Assembly: GCF_020400725.1 (NCBI RefSeq)
Contig: NZ_JAINVG010000005.1
Location: forward strand, 1 to 64,000
From: Streptomyces sp. NK15101
GTDB taxonomy: Bacteria > Actinomycetota > Actinomycetes > Streptomycetales > Streptomycetaceae
DNA length: 64,000 bases
Reading direction: 5' to 3'
In this document: piece by piece, positions 25,360 through 34,315 of the stretch
Layout: each line of letters begins with the position of its first letter
Position numbering within the stretch: the stretch's first letter is position 1
The notes under the pieces: generated by a model
What the model was told of the DNA's origin: nothing
Database searches by the model: none
What the model saw: the letters and a program-made list of their open reading frames with translations, nothing else
Made by a program: the position numbers and the translations under genes

Positions 25360-26403
25360 TCAGGGCGCTTCGGGCGTCTCCGGGGGGACGACCTGCTTCT
25401 CCTCCGCGAAGTGGCAGGCGGAGTCGTGCTTGGCGGGGCTGTCGGTGAGGCGGAAGACGGCCGGGACGGCGAGGAGCGGGACCTCCAGCTCGCACCGCTC
25501 CTGGGCCTTCCAGCAGCGGGTGCGGAAGCGGCAGCCGGAGGGGATGTTGGCCGGGGAGGGGACGTCCCCGGTGAGGATGATCCTTTCGCGGTGGGCGCGC
25601 GCCTCGGGGTCGGGGACGGGCACGGCGGAGAGCAGCGCCTGGGTGTAGGGGTGGGTGGGGTGGTCGTAGATCTGGGTGTCGGTGCCGATCTCGACGATCC
25701 GGCCGAGGTACATGACGCCGACGCGGTCGGAGATGTGCCGGACGATCGACAGGTCGTGGGCGATGAAGACGTACGACAGGGAGAACTCGGTCTGCAGGTT
25801 GTCGAGGAGGTTGACGACCTGCGCCTGGACGGAGACGTCGAGCGCGGAGACCGGCTCGTCCGCGACGATGATCTCGGGCTGGAGGGCGAGGCCGCGGGCG
25901 ATGCCGATGCGCTGGCGCTGACCGCCGGAGAACTGGTGCGGGTACCGGTTGATGTACTCCGGGTTCAGACCGACGACGTCGAGCAGCTCCTGCACCTTGC
26001 GGCGCCGGTCGCCCTTCGGGGCCACCTCGGGGTGGATGTCGAAGGGCTCGCCGATGATGTCGCCGACCGTCATGCGCGGGTTGAGCGAGGTGTACGGGTC
26101 CTGGAAGACCATCTGGATGTTGCGGCGGACGGCCTTCAGCGCGCGCGGCGAGAGTCTGGTGATGTCCTCGCCCTTGTAGCGGATGCTTCCGGAGGTCGGC
26201 CGTTCCAGGTTGACCAGCATCTTGGCGACGGTGGACTTGCCGCAGCCGGACTCGCCGACGATGCCGAGGGTCTCGCCGGCGGCGAGGTCGAAGTCGACGC
26301 CGTCGACGGCCTTGACGGAGCCGACCTGCTTCTTGAGGAGGATGCCCTGCGTCAGCGGGTAGTGCTTGTGGAGGTCCCGGACCTCGAGGATCGCCTCAGC
26401 CAT
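25360..26403 (-). CDS. Oligopeptide ABC transporter ATP-binding protein (OppF/DppF type), operon 1
   Basis: This is one of the two ATPases driving peptide import, 347 aa. Walker A is [12 protein letters not shown], the signature [15 protein letters not shown], and Walker [14 protein letters not shown]. The C-terminal oligopeptide-specific extension has the [17 protein letters not shown] segment and a Cys-containing motif ([17 protein letters not shown]). ATG at 26403 overlaps the partner ATPase stop by 8 bases. A 261-base stretch (25886-26146) is identical in DNA to the paralogue in operon 2. It is the last gene of the five-gene operon 31021-25360. Confidence 0.95.
   Translation of the reverse strand: MAEAILEVRDLHKHYPLTQGILLKKQVGSVKAVDGVDFDLAAGETLGIVGESGCGKSTVAKMLVNLERPTSGSIRYKGEDITRLSPRALKAVRRNIQMVFQDPYTSLNPRMTVGDIIGEPFDIHPEVAPKGDRRRKVQELLDVVGLNPEYINRYPHQFSGGQRQRIGIARGLALQPEIIVADEPVSALDVSVQAQVVNLLDNLQTEFSLSYVFIAHDLSIVRHISDRVGVMYLGRIVEIGTDTQIYDHPTHPYTQALLSAVPVPDPEARAHRERIILTGDVPSPANIPSGCRFRTRCWKAQERCELEVPLLAVPAVFRLTDSPAKHDSACHFAEEKQVVPPETPEAP
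25886..26146 (-). repeat. 261-bp tract identical to 31722-31982
   Basis: I compared the two stretches base by base and saw no mismatch over 261 bases, while both flanks diverge immediately. It spans the region from the Walker-A side to the ABC signature in the two OppF-type genes. Gene conversion between the paralogous operons is the simplest explanation. Confidence 0.93.
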
Positions 26404-27379
26404 GGAGGCACTCCTTCCAGAAGTGGCAGGCGCTGGCACGGGGTACGGGCGATTCGGTGACGTCGTACAGCGGGGGGACGTCGGTGCGGCACCGGTCCCG
26501 GGCGAGCGGGCAGCGCGGGTTGAAGGAGCAGCCGGGCGGGATGGCGAGCAGGTTGGGCGGGAGGCCCTTGATCGCGTAGAGCTCCTGGCCCTTCTGGTCC
26601 AGGCGCGGGATGGAGTCGAGCAGGCCCCGGGTGTAGGGGTGGGCGGGGGCCTTGTAGATCTCGTGGACGGGCGCCTGCTCGACGATCTTGCCGGCGTACA
26701 TGACGGCGATCTTGTCCGCGACGTCGGCGACGACGCCGAGGTCGTGGGTGATGAGGATGAGGCCCATGTGGAGCTCGCGCTGGAGCTCGGCGAGGAGCTC
26801 CATGACCTGGGCCTGGACGGTGACGTCGAGGGCGGTGGTGGGCTCGTCGGCGATGATCAGTTCGGGTTCGAGGGCGAGCGCCATCGCGATCATGATGCGC
26901 TGGCGCATGCCGCCGGAGAACTGGTGGGGGTACTGGCCGACGCGTTCCTTGGCGGCGGGGATGCGGACCCGGTCCATCAGCTCGACGGCCTTGGCCCGGG
27001 AGTCCTTGCGCGACATCCCCTTGTGGACCTGGAACATCTCGCCGAGCTGGTCGCCGACGCTGAGGACGGGGTTGAGGGAGGACAGCGCGTCCTGGAAGAT
27101 CATCGCCATCTTGGCGCCGCGGATCTTGCGCCGTTCCTCCTCCTTGAGCTTGAGGAGGTCCTGCCCCTGGAAGAGGATCTCGCCGCCGCTGATCCTCCCG
27201 GGCGGGATGTCGAGGATGCCCATGACGGCCTGCGCGGTGACGGACTTGCCGGAGCCGGACTCGCCGAGGACGGCGAGGGTCTCGCCGGCGTTCACCGAGT
27301 AGTTGACGCCGTTGACCGCCTTGGCCACCCCGTCACGGGTGTGGAACTCCACGTGCAGGTCGCGCACTTCGAGCAGCAT
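26396..27379 (-). CDS. Oligopeptide ABC transporter ATP-binding protein (OppD/DppD type), operon 1
   Basis: This is the second ATPase of the importer, 327 aa. Visible are Walker A (VLGESGSGKSV), Q-loop, the signature FSGGMRQRIMIAMAL and Walker B (LIIADEPTTALD). The C-terminal oligopeptide domain has AHPYTRGLLDSIPRLD and the Cys-rich segment CSFNPRCPLARDRC typical of DppD/OppD, which in some homologues holds an Fe-S cluster. Only 6 bases separate it from the upstream permease gene, and its 3' end overlaps the OppF start. A 102-base stretch (27227-27328) is identical to operon 2. Confidence 0.95.
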   Translation of the reverse strand: MLLEVRDLHVEFHTRDGVAKAVNGVNYSVNAGETLAVLGESGSGKSVTAQAVMGILDIPPGRISGGEILFQGQDLLKLKEEERRKIRGAKMAMIFQDALSSLNPVLSVGDQLGEMFQVHKGMSRKDSRAKAVELMDRVRIPAAKERVGQYPHQFSGGMRQRIMIAMALALEPELIIADEPTTALDVTVQAQVMELLAELQRELHMGLILITHDLGVVADVADKIAVMYAGKIVEQAPVHEIYKAPAHPYTRGLLDSIPRLDQKGQELYAIKGLPPNLLAIPPGCSFNPRCPLARDRCRTDVPPLYDVTESPVPRASACHFWKECLHG

Positions 27380-27385
27380 GGGTCC

Positions 27386-28384
27386 CTACCTCAGCTTGGG
27401 GTCGAGGGCGTCGCGCACCGCGTCGCCGAGCATGATGAACGCGAGCACGGTGACGGCGAGCGCGCCGGCCGGCCAGAGCAGCATGTGGGGCGCGTTGCGG
27501 ATGTACTGCGACGCCGAGGAGATGTCGATGCCCCAGGAGACGGTCGGCGGCTTCAGCCCGACGCCGAGGTACGACAGGGTCGCCTCCAGGGCGATGTACG
27601 TGCCGAGGGCGATGGTGGCGACGACGATCACCGGGGCGATGGCGTTCGGCGTGATGTGCCGGAGCATCATCCGGGAGTTGGAGGCGCCCAGCGCCCGGGC
27701 GGCCTGGACGTAGTCGTTCTGTTTGGCGGTGATGACGGAGCCGCGCGCGATGCGGGAGAGCTGCGGCCAGCCGAGCAGCACCATGAAGCCGATGACCGGC
27801 CAGACGGTGGAGCTGGTCACCACGGACAGGAGCACGAGGCCGCCGAGGACGACGGGGATGGCGAAGAAGACGTCGGTGAGCCGGGAGAGGATGCCGTCCC
27901 AGGCGCCGCCGAAGAAGCCGGCGAGTCCGCCGAGGATGCCGCCGAGGACGGCGACGCCGAGGGTGGCGAGGACGCCGACGGTCACGGACGTCCGGGCGCC
28001 GTAGACCGTACGGGTGTAGACGTCGCAGCCCTGGCCGTTGAAGCCGAAGGGGTGGCCGGGCTGGGAGCCCTCCTGGGCCTTGGACAGGTCGCAGTCGAGG
28101 GGGTCCCCGGAGGCGATCAGCGAGGGCCAGATGGAGATGACGACCAGGAAGAGGATGACGAGCCCGGAGACGATGAAGACGGGGTTGCGGCGCAGGTCGT
28201 GCCAGGCGTCGGACCAGAGGGAGCGGGGCTTCTTGTCGGGACCGGTTCCTTCGGGTCCCCCGGGTGTCTTCTCCAGCGTCTCCGCCTCCGCCGTGCCGAG
28301 GTCGGAGGCGCCGCCGGCGCCGGTGGAGGCGATGGCGCGCCCTTCCTCTCCGTACGACTCAAGGGGCTCAAACGGCTCAGGCAT
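27386..28384 (-). CDS. Oligopeptide ABC transporter permease (OppC/DppC type), operon 1
   Basis: This 332-residue inner-membrane subunit has a cytosolic N-terminal stretch of about 75 residues (acidic, Gly/Ala-rich), then an N-terminal helix (FIVSGLVILFLVVISIWPSLI), a long external loop, and five more helices. The EAA loop that docks the ATPases is seen as ARALGASNSRMMLRHITPNAIAPV. The extra acidic N-terminus is longer than in E. coli OppC. ATG at 28384 overlaps the OppB-type stop by 8 bases, as elsewhere in this operon. Confidence 0.94.
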   Translation of the reverse strand: MPEPFEPLESYGEEGRAIASTGAGGASDLGTAEAETLEKTPGGPEGTGPDKKPRSLWSDAWHDLRRNPVFIVSGLVILFLVVISIWPSLIASGDPLDCDLSKAQEGSQPGHPFGFNGQGCDVYTRTVYGARTSVTVGVLATLGVAVLGGILGGLAGFFGGAWDGILSRLTDVFFAIPVVLGGLVLLSVVTSSTVWPVIGFMVLLGWPQLSRIARGSVITAKQNDYVQAARALGASNSRMMLRHITPNAIAPVIVVATIALGTYIALEATLSYLGVGLKPPTVSWGIDISSASQYIRNAPHMLLWPAGALAVTVLAFIMLGDAVRDALDPKLR

Positions 28385-29300
28385 AGCGGATCCTCGGGTC
28401 AAGGACGGCGTACAGGAGGTCGACCAGGAGGTTGGCCAGCAGGAAGACCAGGACGAGGACGGTCACGAAGCCGACGACCGTCTGGGTGTTCTGGCGGACG
28501 ATGCCCTGGTAGAGCTGGTAGCCGACGCCGTGGATGTTGAAGATCCGTTCGGTGACGATGGCGCCGCCCATGAGCGCGCCGACGTCGGCGCCGATGAAGG
28601 TCACCACGGGGATGAGGCTGTTGCGCAGCAGGTGCCGGCCGACGACCCGGCGGCGGGGCAGGCCCTTGGCGACGGCGGTGCGGACGTAGTCGGCGCGCTT
28701 GTTCTCGGCGATCGAGGTCCGGGTGAGCCGGGTGACGTACGCCAGGGAGACGGAGGCGAGGACCAGGCCGGGGACGATGAGCTCGTCGAAGGTCGCCTCG
28801 GACGAGACGGCCGGATTGATCCAGCCCCATTCGACGCCCAGGAGGTATTGGACGAGCAGGCCGGTGACGAAGGTGGGGACGGAGAGGACGACCAGGGTCA
28901 GCAGCAGGACGGTGGTGTCGACGGGGCGGCCGCGCTTGAGGCCGGTGACGACGCCGAGGCTGATGCCGATGACGATCTCGAAGACGATCGCGACGATGGT
29001 GAGCCGGATGGTGACCGGGAAGGCGTTGGCCATCAGCTCGGTGACGGGCTGGCCGTTGAAGGCGGTTCCGAAGTCACCGGTGAACACGTTGCCCATGTAG
29101 GTCAGGTATTGCTGCCAGACCGGCTTGTCGAGGCCGAACTCCTTCTCCAGCTGGGCGGCGGTCGCCGGGTCGCAGGCGCGGTCGCCGCAGAGTCCGGCGA
29201 TGGGGTCGCCCATCACGTTCACCATCAGGAAGATCAGCAGCGTGGCGCCGAAGAAGACCGGGATCATCTGCAGCAGCCGCCGGATCACGTATCGACCCAC
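28377..29300 (-). CDS. Oligopeptide ABC transporter permease (OppB/DppB type), operon 1
   Basis: This 307-residue inner-membrane subunit has six helices, starting MGRYVIRRLLQMIPVFFGATLLIFLMV as usual for OppB. The EAA loop is VAKGLPRRRVVGRHLLRNSLIPVV, and the conserved ending LLVDLLYAVLDPRIRYA is present. It pairs with the OppC-type protein to form the translocation pore. It follows the lipoprotein gene by about 92 bases, a gap that contains an imperfect G/C-rich hairpin (around 29337-29370), which may reduce read-through so that the lipoprotein is made in excess. Confidence 0.94.
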   Translation of the reverse strand: MGRYVIRRLLQMIPVFFGATLLIFLMVNVMGDPIAGLCGDRACDPATAAQLEKEFGLDKPVWQQYLTYMGNVFTGDFGTAFNGQPVTELMANAFPVTIRLTIVAIVFEIVIGISLGVVTGLKRGRPVDTTVLLLTLVVLSVPTFVTGLLVQYLLGVEWGWINPAVSSEATFDELIVPGLVLASVSLAYVTRLTRTSIAENKRADYVRTAVAKGLPRRRVVGRHLLRNSLIPVVTFIGADVGALMGGAIVTERIFNIHGVGYQLYQGIVRQNTQTVVGFVTVLVLVFLLANLLVDLLYAVLDPRIRYA

Positions 29301-29392
29301 GGAGGCCTCCAGGGTGGGTGGGTTGCGGGACGGCGTACGGCCCGGCGCGGGGATCCGCGGCCCGGGCCGTGCACCGCCGGACTGCTACGGCC

Positions 29393-31021
29393 TCACTTGA
29401 CCTTGATCTGGTCGTAGACCGGGACGCTGAAGGGGTTGAGGGTGACGTTCGAGACCCGCTCCGAGTAGCCGGCGCTGCCGTTCTGGTACCAGAGCGGGAT
29501 GGCGGCCATGTTGTCGCGGACGACCCCCTCGGCCTGCTGGAAGAGCCCGATGGCCTTCGCGGTGTCGGACTCGGCGTTGGCCTCGTTGATGAGCTTGTCG
29601 AACTCGGGGTTGGTCCACTTGCCGTCGTTGGACGAGGCGTTGGTGTAGTACAGCGGCTGGAGGAAGTTCTGGATGAGCGGGTAGTCCATCTGCCAGCCGG
29701 CGCGGAACGGGCCCTTCATCTTCTGGGTGCTGACCTGGCTGCGGAAGTCGGCGAAGGTGCCGATCGGGTTGCCGACGCAGGCCCTGTTGTTGCCGAGAGC
29801 GTTGTTGATGGAGTTGCAGACGGCGTCCACCCACTCCTTGTGGGAGCCGGTGTCGGCGTTGTACGAGATCGTCATCGTGCCGCCGGGGATGCCGCCGCCC
29901 TCGGCGACGAGCTTCTTGGCCTGGGCCGCGTCGTACTTGCAGAAGTCGCCGCAGACGTCCTTGTAGCCGCCCTCCTCGCCGAGCACCGGGGAGGTCCAGT
30001 CGACGGCGGGGGTGCGGGTCTTCTGGAAGATCGTCTCGGTGATCTGCTGACGGTTGATCGCCATGGAGAGGCCCTGCCGGAGCTTCTCCTGGCCCGGCTT
30101 GTTCCACGCGGGGTCGTAGAACGGGAAGGAGAGGGTCTGGATGATGCCGGCGGGGACGTTGATGTACCGGTCGCCGAGGTCGGCCTGGACGTTCTTGAGC
30201 TGCGAGGCGGGCACGTCGTCGACGAGGTCGAGGTTGCCGGCCGTCAGGTCCGTGTAGGCGGTGTTGTTGTCCGTGTAGACCTTGAGGGTGATGCCGCCGT
30301 TCTGGGCCTTGTCGGTGCCGGGGTAGGCGTCCCACTTCTTGAGGACCATCTGGGAGCCCTTGGAGTAGGAGTCGACGGTGTACGGGCCGTTGCCGACGGG
30401 CTTCGAGAGCCAGCCGGCGTGGTCGGTGTAGAACGCCTGCGGGAGCGGCGAGAAGGCCGCGTATCCCAGGGTGATGGGCCAGGTGGAGAACTTCTGGGTG
30501 AGCTTGACCGTGAAGGTCTGGGGTCCGGTCACCTTGAGGCCGGACATGGTCTCGGCGGTGGGCTGGCCCTTCTCGGGGTGGACCTGGTCGTAGCCCTCGA
30601 TCTGGCCGAAGAAGGCGGCGTTCTTCTGGTTGTTCTTGAGATGGGCGCCGTAGTTCCAGGCGTCGACGAAGGACTTGGCGGTGACCTTCTCGCCGTTCGA
30701 GAAGGTCCAGCCGTCCTTGACCGTGATGGTGAAGTTCATCGAGTCGGTGGTCTCGATCTTCTCGGCGAGCATGTCCTTGGCCTCGCCGGTCTTCGGGTCG
30801 TACTGCTTGAGCCCCCGGAAGATCATGGAGAGGACCTTGCCGCCCTGGACCTCGTTGGTGTTGGCGGGCTCCAGCGGGTTCTGCGGGTCGCCCCACGAGG
30901 AACTCACGGTTCCGTCGGCCCCTCCGCCGCCACCGCCGCTGTCGCCGCCGCCACAGGCCGTCGCCGCGAGGGCGACGGCGGTGGCCAGTGCGGCCCACTT
31001 GGCGTGCGTGGCTCCGCGCAT
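29393..31021 (-). CDS. Oligopeptide-binding lipoprotein (SBP family 5), operon 1
   Basis: This is the extracytoplasmic solute receptor of the transporter, 542 aa. The signal peptide ends in a lipobox (ALAATAC, lipidated Cys23), followed by a Gly/Ser linker and a family-5 binding protein domain. Typical segments are GGKVLSMIFRGLKQYDPKTGEA near the start, KDGWTFSNGEKVTAKSFVDAW, and RQGLSMAINRQQI. It is the first gene of operon 1. The ATG at 31021 follows GGGAGG. The upstream leader carries two inverted repeats (31040-31076). The layout and sequence match the BldK-type receptors of Streptomyces, which import signalling oligopeptides; ligand specificity cannot be inferred. Confidence 0.93.
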   Translation of the reverse strand: MRGATHAKWAALATAVALAATACGGGDSGGGGGGADGTVSSSWGDPQNPLEPANTNEVQGGKVLSMIFRGLKQYDPKTGEAKDMLAEKIETTDSMNFTITVKDGWTFSNGEKVTAKSFVDAWNYGAHLKNNQKNAAFFGQIEGYDQVHPEKGQPTAETMSGLKVTGPQTFTVKLTQKFSTWPITLGYAAFSPLPQAFYTDHAGWLSKPVGNGPYTVDSYSKGSQMVLKKWDAYPGTDKAQNGGITLKVYTDNNTAYTDLTAGNLDLVDDVPASQLKNVQADLGDRYINVPAGIIQTLSFPFYDPAWNKPGQEKLRQGLSMAINRQQITETIFQKTRTPAVDWTSPVLGEEGGYKDVCGDFCKYDAAQAKKLVAEGGGIPGGTMTISYNADTGSHKEWVDAVCNSINNALGNNRACVGNPIGTFADFRSQVSTQKMKGPFRAGWQMDYPLIQNFLQPLYYTNASSNDGKWTNPEFDKLINEANAESDTAKAIGLFQQAEGVVRDNMAAIPLWYQNGSAGYSERVSNVTLNPFSVPVYDQIKVK

Positions 31022-31039
31022 GGAGTGCCTCCCGAATGT

Positions 31040-31076
31040 CCTAAGCCTGACTTAGGCCCCAATATCACCCGATATT
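31040..31076 (-). promoter_or_regulatory. Two adjacent inverted repeats upstream of operon 1 (operator candidate)
   Basis: CCTAAG-N5-CTTAGG (31040-31056) and AATATC-N4-GATATT (31061-31076) lie 19-55 bases before the ATG of the lipoprotein gene. They are A/T-rich against a 70% G+C background, so chance is unlikely. They probably overlap the promoter and act as repressor or activator sites. Confidence 0.55.
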
Positions 31077-31153
31077 GACGGGGGTGCACTTCGATGGCGG
31101 CCGGACGGACGCCCCCGGGACGGCCGGGACGTCCCACCGGCCGCCGGCACGGC

Positions 31154-31197
31154 GAAGGGCGCCCCCGTTCCGTACGTACGGAACGGGGGCGCCCTTC
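31154..31197. terminator. Perfect 22+22-bp palindrome, terminator of operon 2
   Basis: Bases 31154-31175 are the exact reverse complement of 31176-31197 with no spacer. The palindrome lies 13 bases after the last gene of operon 2 (stop at 31211) and about 130 bases upstream of operon 1. Its outer 14 bases match one arm of the terminator at 496-524. It should form a long hairpin that insulates the two operons. Confidence 0.85.
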
Positions 31198-31210
31198 TGC
31201 GTTCAGTGCG

Positions 31211-32299
31211 TCAGTGCACCGGGACGACCTGCTTCTCCTCGGCGAAGTGGCACGCCGAGAAGTGGGCGGCCGGGGTGTCCTCGCCCTGGAAGCGCTGCGG
31301 GACCGCGAGGACCGGCACCTCCTGCGCGCACTTCTCCTGCGCCTTCCAGCAGCGGGTGCGGAAGCTGCAGCCCGACGGCGGGTTGGCCGGCGAGGGGACG
31401 TCACCGGTGAGGATGATCCGCTCGCGGTGGGCGCGGGCCTCCGGGTCCGGCACCGGCACCGCGGAGAGCAGCGCCTGGGTGTACGGGTGCGTCGGGTGCT
31501 CGTAGATCTGCTCGTCCGTACCGATCTCGGCCATCTTGCCGAGGTACATGACGCCGACGCGGTCGGAGATGTGCCGGACGATCGACAGGTCGTGCGCGAT
31601 GAAGAGGTAGGACAGGTTGAACTCGTCCTGCAGCTTCCCCATCAGGTTGATGACCTGCGCCTGGACGGAGACGTCCAGGGCCGAGACCGGCTCGTCGCAG
31701 ATGATGATCTCCGGGTTGAGCGCGAGGCCGCGGGCGATGCCGATGCGCTGGCGCTGACCGCCGGAGAACTGGTGCGGGTACCGGTTGATGTACTCCGGGT
31801 TCAGACCGACGACGTCGAGCAGCTCCTGCACCTTGCGGCGCCGGTCGCCCTTCGGGGCCACCTCGGGGTGGATGTCGAAGGGCTCGCCGATGATGTCGCC
31901 GACCGTCATGCGCGGGTTGAGCGAGGTGTACGGGTCCTGGAAGACCATCTGGATGTTGCGGCGGACGGCCTTCAGCGCGCGCCCGGACAGCTTGGTGATG
32001 TCCTGGCCCTTGTAGAAGACCTCGCCGGCGGTGGCCCGCTCCAGGTTCATCAGGAGCTTGGCGACCGTGGACTTGCCACAGCCGGACTCGCCCACGATGC
32101 CGAGGGTCTCGCCCTGGTAGAGGTCGAAGGAGACCCCGTCCACGGCCTTGACCGCGCCGACCTGCTTCTTGAAGAGGATGCCCTGCGTCAGCGGGAAGTG
32201 CTTCTTCAGGTTGCGCACCTGGAGGATCGGCTCGCCGCGGCCCACGGGGGCGTCGAGGGCGGCGGCCACGGCCTCGTCGTTCTTGCTGAGGTCAGCCAT
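31211..32299 (-). CDS. Oligopeptide ABC transporter ATP-binding protein (OppF type), operon 2 (BldK-like)
   Basis: This is the last gene of operon 2, 362 aa. It has Walker [10 protein letters not shown], the signature [15 protein letters not shown], Walker [14 protein letters not shown] and the C-terminal oligopeptide domain with [16 protein letters not shown]. Compared with its paralogue at 25360-26403 it has an extra 15-residue N-terminus (MADLSKNDEAVAAAL). ATG at 32299 overlaps the OppD-type gene stop by 8 bases. The stretch 31722-31982 is identical in DNA to operon 1. The long palindrome at 31154-31197 ends the transcript. Confidence 0.95.
   Translation of the reverse strand: MADLSKNDEAVAAALDAPVGRGEPILQVRNLKKHFPLTQGILFKKQVGAVKAVDGVSFDLYQGETLGIVGESGCGKSTVAKLLMNLERATAGEVFYKGQDITKLSGRALKAVRRNIQMVFQDPYTSLNPRMTVGDIIGEPFDIHPEVAPKGDRRRKVQELLDVVGLNPEYINRYPHQFSGGQRQRIGIARGLALNPEIIICDEPVSALDVSVQAQVINLMGKLQDEFNLSYLFIAHDLSIVRHISDRVGVMYLGKMAEIGTDEQIYEHPTHPYTQALLSAVPVPDPEARAHRERIILTGDVPSPANPPSGCSFRTRCWKAQEKCAQEVPVLAVPQRFQGEDTPAAHFSACHFAEEKQVVPVH
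31722..31982 (-). repeat. 261-bp tract identical to 25886-26146
   Basis: Second copy of the conversion tract. The offset is a constant 5836 bases over the whole length, with mismatches at both neighbouring positions. Confidence 0.93.
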
Positions 32300-33347
32300 G
32301 GATCGTCTCCTTCCAGAAGTGGCAGGCGCTCTTGCGGCCCGGGAGATCCGCGCCGTCCCGCTCGGTGACCGGCACCAGGGCCGGGATCTCCGTGCGGCAG
32401 ATGTCGTCGGCCTTGGGGCAGCGCGGGTTGAAGGCGCAGCCGCTGGGCACCTTGAGCAGGTTGGGCGGCAGGCCCTTGATCGCGAAGAGCTCCTGGCCCT
32501 TCTGGTCCAGGCGCGGGATCGAGTCCAGCAGACCGCGGGTGTAGGGGTGGGCCGGGCGCTTGTACAGCTCGTGCACCGGCGCCTGCTCGACGATCCGGCC
32601 GGCGTACATCACGGCGATCTTGTCCGCGACGTCGGCGACGACGCCGAGGTCGTGGGTGATCAGGATCAGACCCATGTTGTATTCCTGCTGGAGCTCCGCG
32701 AGGAGGTCCATGACCTGGGCCTGGACGGTCACGTCGAGAGCCGTGGTGGGCTCGTCGGCGATGATCAGGTCCGGCTCCAGGGCGAGCGCCATGGCGATCA
32801 TGATGCGCTGGCGCATGCCGCCGGAGAACTGGTGGGGGTAGTCGGAGACCCGCGCCTTGGCGGCGGGGATCTTGACCTTGTCCATCAGCTCGATGGCCTT
32901 GACCTTGGCGTCCTTCTTGGACAGGCCCTGGTGGACCCGGAACATCTCGCCGAGCTGGTAGCCGACGGTGAGGACCGGGTTGAGGGAGGACAGCGCGTCC
33001 TGGAAGATCATCGCGATCTTCCGGCCGCGGATCTTCCGGCGGTCCTCCTCGGACATCTTCAGCATGTCCTCGCCGCGGAACAGGATCTCGCCCTGCGGGA
33101 TCTTGCCGGGCGGCATGTCGAGGATGCCCATGATGGCCTGCGCGGTGACGGACTTGCCGGAGCCGGACTCGCCGAGGACGGCGAGGGTCTCGCCGGCGTT
33201 CACCGAGTAGTTGACGCCGTTGACCGCCTTGGCCACACCGTCACGGGTGTGGAACTCGACGTGCAGGTCGCGGACTTCGAGCAGCGGGGCGGTGTGGTCG
33301 CCGTCGCGCGGCGCGGGGACGGCCGCGGTCTTGTCGATGATGCTCAT
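32292..33347 (-). CDS. Oligopeptide ABC transporter ATP-binding protein (OppD type), operon 2 (BldK-like)
   Basis: This 351-residue ATPase carries Walker A GESGSGKSV, signature FSGGMRQRIMIAMAL, Walker B LIIADEPTTALD and the Cys motif CAFNPRCPKADDIC in the oligopeptide C-terminal domain. It differs from operon 1's OppD mainly at the N-terminus (MSIIDKTAAVPAPRDGDHT) and C-terminus. It starts 14 bases after the OppC-type stop. Bases 33135-33236 are identical to 27227-27328, a second shared tract between the operons. Confidence 0.95.
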   Translation of the reverse strand: MSIIDKTAAVPAPRDGDHTAPLLEVRDLHVEFHTRDGVAKAVNGVNYSVNAGETLAVLGESGSGKSVTAQAIMGILDMPPGKIPQGEILFRGEDMLKMSEEDRRKIRGRKIAMIFQDALSSLNPVLTVGYQLGEMFRVHQGLSKKDAKVKAIELMDKVKIPAAKARVSDYPHQFSGGMRQRIMIAMALALEPDLIIADEPTTALDVTVQAQVMDLLAELQQEYNMGLILITHDLGVVADVADKIAVMYAGRIVEQAPVHELYKRPAHPYTRGLLDSIPRLDQKGQELFAIKGLPPNLLKVPSGCAFNPRCPKADDICRTEIPALVPVTERDGADLPGRKSACHFWKETIHG

Positions 33348-33361
33348 CTGTTACGCCCTCC

Positions 33362-34315
33362 TCAGCGCAGCTTGGGGTCGAGGGCGTTGCGGACGGCTTC
33401 GCCGAGCATGATGAACGCCAGGACGGTGATGCTCAGCATGATCGAAGGCCACAGCAGCACGTGCGGAGCGATACGGATCTGGGCGACGCCGGCGGAGATG
33501 TCGACGCCCCAGGAGACGGTCGGGGCGGCGAGGCCGAGTCCGAGGAAGGACAGGGTGGCCTCGGCCGAGATGTAGCCGCCGAGCGCGATGGTCGCGACGA
33601 CGATCACGGGGGCCATGGCGTTCGGCAGGATGTGCTTGAACAGGATCCGGGTGGTGCCGGCGCCGAGGGCCTTCGCCGCGTGGACGTAGTCGGCCTGCTT
33701 GACCGTGATCACGGCACCGCGCATGACGCGGGTGATCTGGGTCCAGCCGAGGAACGCGAGGGCGAAGACGACGACCCAGACGGTCCGCTCGACGAAGGCC
33801 TGCAGGACGACCATGGCGCCGAGCAGGAAGGGGATGCCGAAGAAGACGTCGGTGACACGGGAGAGCACCGCGTCGACCCAGCCTCCGAAGTAGCCCGAGA
33901 TCATGCCCATGATGCCGCCGACGATCGTGACGATCGCGGTGACCGTGATGCCGACGATGATCGAGGCGCGGGTGCCGTGGATCAGGCGGGCGTAGACGGA
34001 GCGGCCCTGCTGGTCGTAGCCCAGCCACTCGGGCGAACCGACATTGCCCAGCTCGGGCTTGCTCAGGAAGTGGTGCACCAGGTCGCCGGCGGTCGGGGAC
34101 GCGCTGGTGAAGAGGGTCGGCCACGCCGAGATCAGCAGCAGCAGCGCGATCAGGGCCGACGAGATGATGAAGTACGGGTTGCGGCGCAGGTCGGCCCAGG
34201 CGTCGCCCCAGAGGCTACGGGCCTTCTCCTGCTTCGCAGCCGGCGCGGACGCGTCCACGGAGGGGGGCGCGACGGCATCCTCGACGGCGGCTGCGGTCTT
34301 GGTCACGTCAGGCAT
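33362..34315 (-). CDS. Oligopeptide ABC transporter permease (OppC type), operon 2 (BldK-like)
   Basis: This 317-residue membrane subunit has a cytosolic N-terminus of about 50 residues (MPDVTKTAAAVEDA...), a first helix FIISSALIALLLLISAWPTLF, and five further helices. The EAA loop is AAKALGAGTTRILFKHILPNAMAPV. The C-terminal helix ends MLGEAVRNALDPKLR, nearly the same as in operon 1. ATG at 34315 overlaps the OppB-type stop by 8 bases. Confidence 0.94.
   Translation of the reverse strand: MPDVTKTAAAVEDAVAPPSVDASAPAAKQEKARSLWGDAWADLRRNPYFIISSALIALLLLISAWPTLFTSASPTAGDLVHHFLSKPELGNVGSPEWLGYDQQGRSVYARLIHGTRASIIVGITVTAIVTIVGGIMGMISGYFGGWVDAVLSRVTDVFFGIPFLLGAMVVLQAFVERTVWVVVFALAFLGWTQITRVMRGAVITVKQADYVHAAKALGAGTTRILFKHILPNAMAPVIVVATIALGGYISAEATLSFLGLGLAAPTVSWGVDISAGVAQIRIAPHVLLWPSIMLSITVLAFIMLGEAVRNALDPKLR

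Noticed and set aside
31040-31056. CCTAAG-N5-CTTAGG as an iron box (IdeR/DmdR)
   Set aside because: Arms are in the reverse orientation to TTAGG...CCTAA and the centre does not match.
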